Assembly: GCA_025602905.1 (NCBI GenBank)
Contig: JAHLKI010000009.1
Span: 372,001 to 436,000 of the forward strand
DNA length: 64,000 nt
Direction of reading: 5' to 3'
DNA from: Phlyctochytrium arcticum
Taxonomy: Eukaryota > Chytridiomycota > Chytridiomycetes > Chytridiales > Chytridiaceae
Shown here: positions 53,342 through 64,000 of the stretch, piece by piece
Layout of the letters: each line of letters opens with the position of its first letter
Position numbering within the stretch: the first letter of the stretch is position 1
The notes under the pieces: generated by a model
The model's database searches: none
Seen by the model: the letters and a program-made list of their open reading frames with translations, nothing else
What the model was told of the DNA's origin: nothing
Position numbers and translations under genes: made by a program

Positions 53342-54190
53342 TTATTTTTTGGCTAGTAATGCTTCTATTTGTTCTTTGGTCATATCGTATATATCGACGC
53401 TTCCTTGACCCATTAAAATATCAGCACACTCAGTCAGTGCGTTCAGAGCTTCCTTATTGACTTCGGCCTGCTTCTCAGCAGGCGACTGTTCTTGGGGTAC
53501 GACAACGCCCGTCTTTTTGCGTTGTTGTCGCTTTCCTTTTTTCGGGCCTGCAAGCCTCCGCATCGCCTTGGGGAGTGTTTCTTTTGACTCCAAAATGCCC
53601 AAAATTTTCTGCCAGAGCTCGGCGGGTGACTGCGAGTCCATACTATCAGCGTTCATCATATTGAGCTTTTCACGGTGTCGATCTTGTGCCTGCTTCGCTT
53701 TCGCGATTTCTTCCGTACTCAAATTCTGCAACCACTTGTCATGCATAGAGAGCTCGTCGCGTTTCCGTATATAGTGCCCACTTTCATCAAAATTTCCATC
53801 CTGCAGCTCTTCCTTCATGTTGAATGGGGTAATCTTGATTTCACCATCCGCATCAGCGCCAAAATCTGTCTCCAGCTCCTGCCCTTCAATTTCCGAACTT
53901 TTGAGAAAGCGAGGTTTGTTCTTTCCCTTGGCGGGAGCATCGAAAGAGTCGCCAAACATATCCTCGTCCATACCGTCTCCTCCTGCTTTGCCGTCTGCAT
54001 CACTGTCTGAGTCCGATTCGCTTCCATAGCCGTCCAGTTTGACCGCACCCCGACGGGCCTTTGCAGTCTCTAGATCTTCTTGCTCATCGGCTGAAGGAGG
54101 ATCCTCATTGAACGAGACCCTTGCCTTCTTTCCGTGCTTTTGTGGGACAGAGTCTGGCTTCCGCTTTTTGGTGTATTGGATTGATTCCAT
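53342..54190 (-). CDS. CD2BP2/Lin1/Snu40-like U5 snRNP factor lacking the GYF domain
   Basis: 282 residues from ATG at 54190 (MESIQYTKKRKPDS), a better start than 54355, since the upstream 55 residues are unlike the family. VSFNEDPPS, the Asp/Ser acidic tract around GYGSESDSDSDAD, ITPFNMKEELQDGNFDESGHYIRK and WLQNLSTEEI are hallmark CD2BP2/Lin1 segments of the U5 snRNP 52K protein. KEQIEALLAKK ends the protein at 53342, where family members usually continue into a C-terminal GYF domain that binds Pro-rich splicing proteins. No GYF coding is seen in the 76 bp before ARMC8. Single exon. Confidence 0.85.
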   Translation of the reverse strand: MESIQYTKKRKPDSVPQKHGKKARVSFNEDPPSADEQEDLETAKARRGAVKLDGYGSESDSDSDADGKAGGDGMDEDMFGDSFDAPAKGKNKPRFLKSSEIEGQELETDFGADADGEIKITPFNMKEELQDGNFDESGHYIRKRDELSMHDKWLQNLSTEEIAKAKQAQDRHREKLNMMNADSMDSQSPAELWQKILGILESKETLPKAMRRLAGPKKGKRQQRKKTGVVVPQEQSPAEKQAEVNKEALNALTECADILMGQGSVDIYDMTKEQIEALLAKK

Positions 54191-54750
54191 CCTGTAGATT
54201 TTATTCGATTCTGGCCAGATTCCAGCTGCGTCAAACAACACTTTTGGGAAGTTTTGGATAACCGGGGGGTTGCGTCGCCAAGCCACCCAAGGGCGAGTGT
54301 CATCGTCGGAGTTTGGGCGTATTACCGAAAGTACGAGAAAATCCTTGGGCACCATAACTTACTCAATTCGGCCCTTGGGGTATATGTTTTAATTGAGAAG
54401 ATTTTGATTGATTCTATAAGGAGTTGGCATGCATAGAGTAGGTCATAAAAGTTGTATATTGAGCCAATTTTCAACGACCAAGAGATAGCGTTATTTCGTA
54501 GTACAGCAGACAAATGGAAGGTTGCCCCTCATTCGCTAGTTACAGGGTCCCACTCTTACAATACATTAGGAGTAAGTCAGAAATTTTCGAGCAATCGGAG
54601 AGTTGTTGACCGATTACCGCCCAGCGGAAGCTGCCAGATAGCAGGAAGCTACGAGCTTCCAGTCGACAGCTGCCCACCTACTCTGCATCTAGTTTTCCCA
54701 CCTGAAAGTTGCAGAGACAATGCCGTCGTTTAGAACCCGGAGACGTGCAC
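54191..54750. other. Intergenic, no gene seen
   Basis: Upstream of the CD2BP2-like gene as far as the MULE target site. Only short ORFs and AAGCT-rich palindromic bits near 54630-54660 are seen. Confidence 0.4.
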
Positions 54751-54759
54751 AACCCCCGC
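54751..54759. repeat. MULE target-site duplication, left (AACCCCCGC)
   Basis: Nine bases repeated exactly at 57491-57499. Nine-bp duplications are typical of Mutator-like elements. Confidence 0.85.
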
Positions 54760-57490
54760 GGCCGTGACTAGGAATCGTACAGTCGGGCTAGAAATCGTAC
54801 AGTCGCACAGCCACCTGAAATATCGACTGTCTCTGCGTCAGACTCGCGTGGAAATAATCGCAACGCGCGAACCGGCACACACAGATATATATATAAAAGA
54901 AACATCCTACGAAACGAAAATAAGAACACTACAGAACTACGAACACTACAATGATACTAGCTACTCGCTCATCGCCAGGTCCATGAGTATTCGTTAATTG
55001 AATCGTCTAGACCACCAGCGCTAAGGTCACTCATGCCGTTAACATCAACAAAGTCGTCCACATTACCAGCAGCACCACTACCAGTAGGCGTCACAGCAGG
55101 TAAACCACAGGCAGCCCTAATGCGCGCAGCCTCCCTCACGCGAGCTACTTCGCATCGCTTTGCATTGTGGTCTATAGATCCACACGCGCTACATTTGGGC
55201 TTCGCCCTGGTAGCTGCCTTGGCCGTTGCGGCACGCTCCTGCTGCTCTCTAGCTACATGCGCCGACAACGTAGGATCCGCACGGGTTGAGGTGTCTGTTC
55301 GTTGGCGTTTGGAAGCGTGATGCTGGGCCATAGTGTCGGCACGCTTGTTCCGTACCGGGACCAAGACGGATCCGCTGATGATTCCAACCTGGGTGAGTTG
55401 TTGCAGGGCACGCTGCCGTTGGGATGCCGTTTGCAAGGTATCAAACCGCTTTCGTACAGCAGCCAGCTCAATTTCTAGTCGCTCATAGGGATCCATTGTC
55501 GCATCGAATGGACAGTATGGATCAATATTGGTATCGCTAGGATAATATCGCCAAGCCGGATGGATGGCTGACAGTGGGATCGTCAGGTTGTACTCGTAGC
55601 GAATTTGGTCGGCGCAAGGTAAACCCATTGTGACGGCGTACTGGTGATTGCACTGTTGCAGAGGACCCTCCGTGCGAGCTTGGATAATACTGTCATAGAG
55701 GTGGTCATTGAAAGTAACGCGCGAGACATGTTCCCGAATCTGATGGGTCTCATTCAAGATTTCGCGCATCTTCGTACTCAAACGGTCTTTTTCGACGTCG
55801 AATGCGTTCTGGATGTCGGTGAGCTGCTTGTCAATAAAGGTATCCATAGCGGCAAATATGGTCATAAAGTCGCCGACCCCATTGTGAAGCCAGTCTTTAA
55901 GGCAGCGATGCGACCCTTCAACTCGGGATGTAGCCCTAATTCCCAGCGTTAGAACCTGACTTGTCCAAAACTTCACAAACCGCTTATGATGGACGAGCCA
56001 TGTATCCTCTAGATACATGCGTATCATTGGGAAATCGTCATCAAGTTCGTCCCAAAGTGCTTGAACAGCGGCCGCATAGTCCTCAAGGGTTGCAGCATAG
56101 ACGACTGAGTTCCAAAGTGTGATAATACTTTGCTTGCTTTCGTCCGTAACATCAGGGTATTTGCGCACGAGCTGGGCGCCGACGTTCTCCACAATATGAA
56201 AGATACAAAGCAGGACACTAATTCCTGATAAGAAAGTAAATAACCCAGCACAAATAAGCCTCGTTTAAGCTGAAAAGATACCTGGAAAGATCGACTCCAA
56301 GGCATTCATCAAAGCAGGGGCACAATCCACAAACGCAGTTTTGATTCCGCGGCTGCCTGCCAAAAGACCAGCTATATTGTTCAACGCCCAAGTGTAATCC
56401 TCCGCAGTTTCGCCTCGCAAAAACGCGTAACCTACGGTAAAAGACTTTCCAGTGCCGTCCACACCAAGGATGTTGAAAAGCGGCATCTGCCACTTGTTGG
56501 TTTTGTATGTACAATCTAAGATCAGTACGTCCGGGTATTGTTGCAATTTAGCGATGCTCTTTTCATGCGCAAAAAATAAGTGCGTTAGAGCACCATCATC
56601 GCTGGTTTGGTAGCTAACCGTATATTTGGACTCAGGTTGATTCAGCCCGTCCAACAAGCACTCTATGGCAGATCTGCCCTTTGCTGCTTCCATTTGCTCC
56701 AGGGTGCGAAAGTTGCGGATATCCTTGTCAATGACTGTTGATTCGGAAAGGTCCTGCGGAATGACAGAACAAGCTCTTTCACCGTTGTTCTGGCATGCTG
56801 CCTCAGATAATCCTTGTGCTCATCATTGAATTGCCGATATGCGGCAAATGCAACGGTTGCGGAATTCCCGTGGTTGTGCTCATTGGAGGATTGGTGCAGG
56901 TACTGTACCACTTATTCTTGGGACCCTTTAACCCTCTCTTGTCCTGCGCGACATACTGCTGGAATTTGCACCCGCATCGCAGGCTTCCCCGGTTGCGCTT
57001 CTTCTGATCCTCTGAGTCTACGGTGGTTTCCTGCTTCTCGCGGACAGATCCCCAACGAGAGCAACGAAGATAGAACTTCTCGTTGTTGCTAGTTCTTGTG
57101 AGTGCAATTCCATTTGCTTTGGCTTTAGCCTTGGAATACTCGAGAAGCTCGTCAAGAGAATTGAAAGCAATCGCATTAGCTGCCGCACCAGTTTCTGCAG
57201 TCGCAGAATCTGTGGACGGTCCAGCGATCATGGTGAGCTACAACAAACGGAAGGAAACCCATCCTGTTTAATGCGTCGCCATCGGCGGAAAGACGTAAAC
57301 TGGGGTTCTTACTTTTAGTGATGCGTTTGGAAAGTGTGTATGTGCAGGTAGATCCTCACGAGGGCGCTGTGCGTCGAGAATCTAGAGATCTCGAGCTGGA
57401 TCTGGAGCGGAGATTCAAGCAACGCAGAGACAGTCGATATTTCAGGTGGCTGTGCGACTGTACCCGACTGTACGATTCCTAGTCACGGCC
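54760..57490. mobile_element. Mutator-like DNA transposon (MULE)
   Basis: Terminal inverted repeats of about 75 bp: GGCCGTGACTAGGAATCGTA from 54760 and its complement ending at 57490. Both contain CACAGCCACCTG and CGACTGTCTCTGCGT. The left repeat has an extra ~18-bp CTAGAAATCGTACAGTCG unit. It encodes a MULE-type transposase on the minus strand and is flanked by a perfect 9-bp duplication. Confidence 0.9.
54969..57231 (-). pseudogene. MULE transposase (FAR1-like N-terminus, DDE core, SWIM, CCHC), frameshifted
   Basis: Starts at 57231 (MIAGPSTDSA). The FAR1-type DNA-binding region has LRCGCKF and, after a frameshift near 56890, NEHNHG. The MULE DDE core has LILDCTYKTNKWQMPLFNILG (first Asp) and TAFVDCAPALMNALES (second Asp). 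A second shift lies near 56760. An intron (about 56281-56215) joins IFPG to the segment with LLCIFHIVENV. Residues LQQCNHQYAVTMGLPC give a SWIM-like zinc site, and the C-terminus has a CSACGSIDHNAKRC knuckle. Two shifts make it a probable pseudogene, though the terminal repeats are well kept. Confidence 0.8.
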
Positions 57491-57499
57491 AACCCCCGC
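57491..57499. repeat. MULE target-site duplication, right (AACCCCCGC)
   Basis: Matches 54751-54759. Confidence 0.85.
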
Positions 57500-57750
57500 C
57501 AAAGGCTTACATAATGGGCGGACTTGCAGAATCTTCAAGGTCGCGATTTGCCCTCAACCTTGAATTGAATCTACATATCCAGTTCGTCGAAAATAAACTT
57601 CATGACCCTGTTTTTATTTTAAACCAAACAAAAGCCATGGTCCGTCCGCAAAAAAAGCGAAAGTACCCAGTGCACGGCACACTCTTACCAATTGCTCGTT
57701 AAAATTTTCGGGTTGGGGGGAACGTCAAAAATTTGTGCAAAAATATCGAC

Positions 57751-60700
57751 ATGATTTTGACAAGGTGGAATCGACCATCAATGCTGGGTGTTGCTATTCT
57801 GTACATTGTATTTGGATCTCTATGGTCATGGGGTTGGGCCGCGGATGTCCCTGTCAAGATTGGCATCATTATGCCATACTCACTCAAGGTCAAACGGGCG
57901 GTGGAGGTCCGGGCTATCCTACCAGCGGTGCAACTGGCCATGGATGAGATAAATAATAGCTCGACGTTGTTGCCAGGTAAGAAACAGGCCTTGGGGTCTT
58001 AAGGATAGTCAGTCGACTCAAAGCAAGATCTAATATGATTTGCATTCATTCGAAAAGGGATTCAACTACAAGCGGTTACTCGAGACTCTTGGACCGTCCA
58101 ATACGAAAATACGTCTCTGGTGGATTCGGCTGCCCAAGCATTGTTGGTTCAAGCAAATCAAATTTTGTAGGTCCACGACACTGACGTCCAATTTCCCAGG
58201 GCTGCAACTACTGAACTCATCACTGACGAAGCTGTGATTGCCGTGATCGGGGACCTGCAAAGTCCCACGACGGAATATGAAGGTCTGCTGACGAGTTATC
58301 ACAAAGTAGGCTCATGTCCTTGAAAAAAAATGTTGGTGCAATCGTACTAACAACACCCACATCAGATTCCTCAATTCGGTCCAGCAACTTCTAGTCCCAC
58401 GTTGAGTAACCGGGACCGATACCCGGTAGGTTACCCTCTTTTCACGAGAGAGACAGGTTGAGGGACATATTGTTTACACACTCATCGTCGACCAGTATCT
58501 GTACCGGATGACCCACGATCAAGAGCAACCTGCCATCTTTCTGGTAGACTATATCAAACAGATGGGTTGGAAACGGGTAGCAGTGTTGAAAACCACCGAT
58601 GCCTTTGGCACAGCAGGCAAGTCCTTTGGGTCATCCTATCCTTATTTGAGAGAACATCAGCGACTCATGTCTGCTATTTCATATTTGCAGTTGCTGAAGC
58701 AGTACTAGCAAGGTATGTCTTTAGGTTTTGAGACTGTCTCGACCGACATGCTAAGCCAAAACTTTTCGAGCAGATGCGCCCACAACTCTGTAACAGTCAT
58801 CCTAAACCAAGGATTCTACCAAACCGGGGAGCGCGACTCGATAACCCTCAACCTAGCCTTAACAAACTTGGCCAACGTCGGCGCTCAAATTGTGATTGTG
58901 TGCGCCAATCCTTACAACACGGCCGACATTTACTATGCTGCCTAGTATGCGCTTTGCTCTTGCTTTCTGTGGTTATAATGTGTCCTTACTTACGTTGTTT
59001 TGCGGGGGTAGTGATGCAGGGCTGGTCGGTCGAGAGTATGTTTGGTTGGGAGCGTCGGGGATCGGAGAAGAAGGTGTGTGTGTGAGAGGAAAAAAATGGC
59101 GGATTACAATCCTGAAACGCTAAAACATATTGTTATGCGTGATGTTTAGGCGACGACTTGATTGCCGAGTACGGGCCAGACGCCATTCCCAAATCTCAAG
59201 GGTTCATTGCAGGTCCGTCCCCTGCTTCCTCGCCTGAATTTTTCAACGCGAAAGAGAATGTAACCAGTTACCCTTAAATTGCGCAGCATGGCCAGAGGGT
59301 GGCCAGGAATCACCTACTGGGAAAGCGTGGCTCGCAAAGTGGGACGATTTGAACAAGAATGATTCTTACCGCTACCCAATGTAAGATTGTTTTCTTTCAT
59401 TTGTCACCTCTCACAAAGGTAGGCCCTGACGTTTATCGTTAGGATCGGGGACGGCACATATTATACGTCCAGGTACTTTCAAGCGTCCCCGAATCTTCTG
59501 TCAAAAAGAAAGAAAAGACTGATTTATTGGACCACAGAGCATCCTACGATATCGTCTGGACACTGGCCTATGGCTTCCAAACCCTCCTCAACAGGGGCGG
59601 CACACCCGCGCAGCTGGCCGCCCGACAACCCAATCCCGGCATGACGCTCGACCTATTCAACTATACGGGCTTCAAGGGGGCCCTCGGCGAGATTAAACTG
59701 GACGCCGACGGTGGACTGATCAAACAATTCAATGTTTATGCGCAGCTGGGAGACGACTATGACGATGAGGATGGGAATGGATTGCTGGCGTCGGTGGATA
59801 TTGAAGGAGAGTTTAAGTTTGTGGGACGGCCCTTCTTAAATTTCGACGGGAGTGATTACGTGCGTGTTTCTCAACTCGAGATTTTACTTTTTACGCACCC
59901 TTTCTATTCTTATCATTTTTTTCTTCTTGAAATAGGTACCCCCAGACAAATCTCTCTACCCCATTTGCAACAGGGGCGAAGAAGCTCGGCTCCGCTATGA
60001 CGAGTATGTGTGTATCCCGTGCGCAGAAGGCACGTACAACATGGATCATAATTCAACTTGCAAGCTTTGTCCACAGGGTAAAAGAGAGTTTGGTGATTCA
60101 CCGCATGGTATAATGAGCTCATGCTTGGGGGCGTAGGTGGAGTGTGTCGAGATGGAATCAACGTGTTGACCCGCCAAAACTATTGGAAAAACCCGGCGGC
60201 TTCATCCCTCAACAAAGCATTCTATACCTGCGGTGTAGGCGGATCATGTACGTTCCCCATTCGTTTCTCTTGCCTCCCATTTCAAAATATCTCTTTCTTA
60301 TCTCAAACAAAAAAACACAGGCTGCCAGTCACCCACCGGATGTACCTGGGACAACCAATGCCAAAACAACATGGAAGGACCCCTCTGTGGGTCCTGTGAA
60401 CCCGGGCTCTACTCTTGGAATGGCCAATGCGTGTCCTGTGACGTGTACAGTCCCGGCCCGTTACTGGCCTTGTTGCTGGCATACGGGGCGGTCGTCGTTG
60501 CGCTGTTTGTATTGCCTAAAAACGCCAGTGGATTTTTTGAGGATTTGGTATGTTGTTGGTTGTGTCGTTTTGGAGTGTGACATCCGTGCGGTGGAATTAA
60601 ATGGTCCGTTTTATTTCCTCTCCAGGTTAACTTCTACCAAATTGCCGGGTTTGTCTTTATCCAGCAATCCACTACCGCCGACTCTGTCATCGACTTTATG

Positions 60701-62181
60701 GAGCTCCGGTTCGAAGTCCGCATGCACAGTCATCCCTGCGTTGCCCCCTTTTCTCCCATTCAAAAAGAAGTTCGAGGACTTTTTACTCCGCTCATCATGC
60801 TCGCCTGGTTTGGCGTACTGGCACTGGCGGCCATCACGTCACGGCGATTATTGGGATCAACGGTGGCGGTCAAGTACTGGCATAAAATACAGGATCTGCC
60901 GCTCCAGCAGAATTTGTATGCGACATTGTACTGCATTGGGCTATTTTGTTATGGCCCACTGCTAGAGACATGTGAGTAGATTGGCGAGATGGGGCGTCAG
61001 TGTTGAAGAAGGATTCCTTACTTATTTGCGGTTGATGACAGGTATTGGATTTATGGATTGCGTCAGGGTCGAGAATTTCGGATGGTTCATGCGGGTTAAC
61101 CCCGGAGTCCAGGTATGTCCTACTGACTTTCCCCCTTTCACCACTAAAGCAAAAAACTGATTCATGCGCTACCAAAGTGCTGGGCAGACGGCCAACACAT
61201 TTCTGTCGCCGTCTTTGCCATCATTTCCTGCATAGTACTCATGATCCCGGGCCCCCTCATCCTCCTCCGTCGTCTGCGGCACCTCCGACGCACGGACCGC
61301 ATGTCCTATCCAGCCTCCATGCTCCACCTGGTTCAGATGCCTCTCCGCCCTAAAGCGGGCGTGGTCCCCAAAGCCGTATCGAATGAGGATGTGGCGTTTG
61401 CTGATCAGATGCTGTACTCTGAGTTTAAACCTTCGTTGTGGTTTTGGTTGCCGCTGGATGTGATTATGCGGGCACTGATTTACCTTTTGGCCACATTGCT
61501 GGGTGGGATACGTAAGTGTCTCTTCCTTCCTTCTTTGCTGGGTTGATGATGCTGCGCAAAAGACCTTTCTCACTCTCTCTCCTTTTATCATTTTTAGCAA
61601 ACGGCAGGACGCTCAGTGTCTTATTTACGGCTTACGTGTACCTCCTCATCTTGTAAGTTTTTGCGATTTTCCCAAGGGCTCAATCGCCCCAACTAATCAC
61701 ACAAAACAGCATCTTTGTTCAACCAGCCGCCACCCTAGTCGACAATGCCGTCCGAATTGTCACCTACATTTCCCTGGTTGCTCTCTCCAGTTTTGCACTG
61801 GCCGAAAGCCTCCACCTCCAAGACCCAAACAACATTACCGCCCTCTCCCAAGGCGTCCCCGGCGCCTTTCTCGCCATCCCCATTGTGCTCGTCCCCCTCA
61901 AGCTACCCTGGCGCAAAATGCTGAAACTCCGCGGCGAGCCCAAAGAGGGTGTCGCCGAAGCAGTCGATATCATTGTCAAGAGTTTTGATTCGATTGCGGC
62001 CGAGTTTCATTCGCGGCGGGGGTCTAAAGTGTCGATGCATCGGGGGACGAGTCGGACTGGGGATTCGGGGCATACGGCTGGACCGGAAATGAGTTTGATG
62101 GCGACGGCAGACCGGCCTCGTAAGAGTTCGACCCTGTACCCACCTGGGTTTGAGCCAGTTGACAATGAAGAGTTTGCCTGA
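57751..62181 (+). CDS. Multi-exon receptor-like membrane protein with periplasmic-binding ectodomain
   Basis: Start MILTRWNRPS (57751), followed by a hydrophobic signal/anchor (MLGVAILYIVFGSLWSW). Exons separated by short introns encode an ANF-receptor/periplasmic-binding-like ectodomain: VKIGIIMPYS, AVIAVIGDLQSPTT, IPQFGPATSSPTLSNRDRYP, MGWKRVAVLKTTDAFG, SYDIVWTLAYGF. This is the ligand-binding fold of class C GPCRs. A Cys-rich juxtamembrane segment follows (CIPCAEGTYNMDHNSTCKLC, then CGSCEPGLYSWNGQC). Several membrane segments come next (LLALLLAYGAVVVALFVLP, LIMLAWFGVLALAAIT, ISVAVFAIISCIVLMIP), with a Ser-rich cytoplasmic tail ending at 62181. About a dozen exons; some joins, including a GC-donor intron near 58617, are inferred. 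Whether the membrane part is a true 7TM GPCR is not settled. Ligand unknown. Confidence 0.65.
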
Positions 62182-62734
62182 AAAATCAAGAAATAATTTC
62201 ATTATGCAGGAAAGACAAGAAAAACAATCAGACTGCTTTGATTTATTCCATACCCATACCAGAGTGTCACCACCCCCCTTCACAATTTTTGCTAGACCAA
62301 CCAAAGAAAACAGTAAATCTTATACACGCAACTTGTTTTAAGTCATGTACCTATTCACGCACCTCAAAATATGCCTGATTCAAAGAAAAACAGAGGATTC
62401 CTGCCTTGTAGAAGGCGCAGATTTTGGTAAAAGTTGCAGGCGCAGCATCAATTCTCATTCTCATCAGTAGCGTGTGAATTTCCCAAGGATTCTTGCTGAC
62501 AGTCGCGAGCCCTAGCTGTGCAACCATCAGCTACGACTCGGAGTAGTTTGTCAGCCAAACCCCAATATTCCCACAGGCACATTGGTGACTAATGGATGGA
62601 GAGTGCACACATAACACAAAATACAGTATACTCAATTTCGATTATGTTTTTTGGTATTCATTGTTAATAGATGTAATGCGTGCAAAATTACAAATGACTT
62701 GATATTAAAGTTTGGGGGGTGTGTATGTGATGAT
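62182..62734. other. Intergenic between convergent genes
   Basis: No gene seen between the receptor-like gene and the C4-hydroxylase. Confidence 0.45.
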
Positions 62735-63796
62735 TCAGCCCAGGGAGATGTTCCAATTCGGGCGTTGATGATGAGAGTGGGGGGATGTATAGGGGGGCCG
62801 TGATATTGACTGTGACTTTATTGGGGTTTCAGGGGATGGGGATAGGGATAGGGATAGGGAGGGAGGTGGGGACGGGGAAGATTTGAGTTTGGCCTTGGTT
62901 CGCATGGCGCGTTCATAGTCTGTGCCCATCCAGACGTCCCAAAAGGTGAAAAAGGGCTGACTGAAATTGTACATGCGGCCTTTACCCCAGTGATGAATGT
63001 CGTGGTATTCGGCGTTATTGCGAAAGAGACGTTGGAAGGGGTCCCAGGGAAGAGCGTAGCCGCAGTGGTCGTCTACCGTCTTGAGGGTAGCTAGGGAGTA
63101 AAAGAGGGTGGATGTCCAGGGATGCATGTTGAGGAGGAGGGAGGGGACGCCGCCGCCGATCGTGTCCATGAGAAAGCCCTCGAGGGGGTGGTTGTAGAGG
63201 GCACCAAAGGCATAGAGGACGGTGAGTTGGTGGTGGACCGAGTGGAAATGGCGGTAGAGGAAGCGGTTGGTGTGCATCCAGCGGTGCATCCAGTACTGGT
63301 AAGTGTCCATAAAGATGGCTCCGAGAAAAAGTTTGAGCAAGAGCAAGGGCCAAGGCTCGATGGATGGAAAGGGTTCATTGGGGGCGGGGCGGCCGACGAG
63401 GGCGACGGTGTAGGCAAAGGCGCACTGGATGAGGTGTTGGATGGCGACTTTGCGGAGGACGCAGGAGACGGTGATGCGGTTCTTTGGGCGGAGGTTTTGG
63501 TCGGTGGGGATGCGATGGAGTTCGAGGGAAGTGAGTTGGAGGGCGGAGAGGATGAAGAGGAGGGAAGAGTAGATCCAGTAGCAGGCGACGGGGACGACAA
63601 TCATGGCCTTTTCGCTGGGTTCGAGGGTCGGCAGGGCATGGTAGGCGTTGACGAGCAGGAGCAGCCATGGCTTGAGGTATGGTATTGACGGTTGTTGCAG
63701 TAGGGGGTCGTCGTTCTGGTCGAGGCAGTTTGGGTGCAACGGCAGCAGCCAGTCACTGCCGTGGTGGGTAGAGTTGTTCATAGTGCACATATCCAT
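62735..63796 (-). CDS. SUR2: Sphingolipid C4-hydroxylase (SUR2-type, fatty acid hydroxylase family)
   Basis: 353 residues, single exon from ATG at 63796. The di-iron His boxes are all present: HRWMH (~168-172), FHSVHH (~181-186) and YHDIHH (~262-267). Flanking SUR2 signatures include YAFGALYNHPLEGFLMDT, TVDDHCGYALPWDPFQ and NFSQPFFTFWDVWMGTDYE. The enzyme hydroxylates the C4 of sphinganine to make phytosphingosine at the ER, using cytochrome b5-supplied electrons. Hydrophobic stretches in the N-terminal half (WLLLLVNAYHALP, VPVACYWIYSSLLFI) are the membrane segments. The C-terminal ~45 residues are a Ser/Pro low-complexity tail (SLSLSLSPSP), longer than usual. Codons are GC-rich compared with the PLV genes. 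Confidence 0.93.
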   Translation of the reverse strand: MDMCTMNNSTHHGSDWLLPLHPNCLDQNDDPLLQQPSIPYLKPWLLLLVNAYHALPTLEPSEKAMIVVPVACYWIYSSLLFILSALQLTSLELHRIPTDQNLRPKNRITVSCVLRKVAIQHLIQCAFAYTVALVGRPAPNEPFPSIEPWPLLLLKLFLGAIFMDTYQYWMHRWMHTNRFLYRHFHSVHHQLTVLYAFGALYNHPLEGFLMDTIGGGVPSLLLNMHPWTSTLFYSLATLKTVDDHCGYALPWDPFQRLFRNNAEYHDIHHWGKGRMYNFSQPFFTFWDVWMGTDYERAMRTKAKLKSSPSPPPSLSLSLSPSPETPIKSQSISRPPYTSPHSHHQRPNWNISLG

Positions 63797-64000
63797 AGTC
63801 TTCTTTCAAGTTTGGTCTTTCAAGTTCAAGTGTTGTTTAGCGTGTAAAAGACTCTCCATATCATAGTAATAGTAGCCAGAAACAAAAAGTGTGGAGAAGC
63901 CAAAGCGGAGTCTGAGCAAAGTGTTTTCTGCAGCTGCTGACGAATATGCGTCACCCGACTTGCTCCCTGTTCCCACCCTTTTGCGCTCCGTGTTCTTCCG

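Noticed and set aside
54322..54355. Upstream ATG at 54355 as the start of the CD2BP2-like gene
   Set aside because: The extra 55 residues do not resemble the family; ATG at 54190 gives a typical N-terminus.

Overview
The window reads as nuclear DNA of a fungus, most likely an early-diverging zoosporic (chytrid-like) lineage. Genes have short (about 60 bp) GT-AG introns. The right half carries conserved fungal genes: a SUR2-type sphingolipid C4-hydroxylase, an ARMC8/Vid28 armadillo subunit of the GID/CTLH ligase, a CD2BP2/Lin1-like U5 snRNP factor and a Pvg1-like pyruvyl transferase. The transposon load (Polinton-like virus, Fanzor, MULE, Ty1/copia, piggyBac MITE) and a cysteine-rich membrane receptor with a periplasmic-binding domain also fit zoosporic fungi. 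The lineage assignment is inference.

Layout. 1-2.3 kb: an AT-hook ORF and an MSV199/Bro-type viral-style gene, each followed by a copy of a 43-47 bp hairpin repeat. 2.5-9.1 kb: a decaying Polinton-like element (PLV-1) with major capsid, charged protein, minor capsid, A32-type packaging ATPase, chromodomain integrase and iterated subterminal repeats, ending at 9117 in a perfect 52-bp palindrome. 9.1-15.4 kb: gene-poor DNA with a TTAA-flanked piggyBac-type MITE, a local tandem duplication and a foldback repeat.

15,383-36,646: a 21.3-kb giant palindromic composite element flanked by a 5-bp target duplication (ACGAA). Each ~9-kb arm is the integrase-proximal end of a sister Polinton-like element (PLV-2: minor capsid, ATPase, integrase, small gene, an intact methyltransferase-like gene, terminal repeat) fused to about 3.6 kb of non-viral DNA containing F-box gene remnants. 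The arms face each other across a 3.2-kb unique spacer with two further gene models. Position x pairs with 51840-x through the core of the arms.

36.7-44.1 kb: a five-exon SAP-like gene, the C-terminal remnant of a Fanzor (eukaryotic TnpB-like) nuclease, and a complete but frameshifted Ty1/copia element that carries a chromodomain. 44.1-63.8 kb is the gene-dense host region: aldo-keto reductase, PH/coiled-coil protein, a TPT transporter fused to a pyruvyl transferase, ARMC8, a GYF-less CD2BP2-like gene, a MULE with 9-bp target duplication, the receptor-like gene and the sphingolipid hydroxylase. Spliced models for the aldo-keto reductase, PH protein, TPT fusion, ARMC8 and SAP-like genes close in frame, which supports the intron calls.

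The most notable items are the integrated inverted-dimer Polinton-like composite carrying host-type cargo, the TPT-pyruvyl transferase fusion (a possible phosphoenolpyruvate importer joined to a phosphoenolpyruvate-using enzyme), and the Fanzor remnant.
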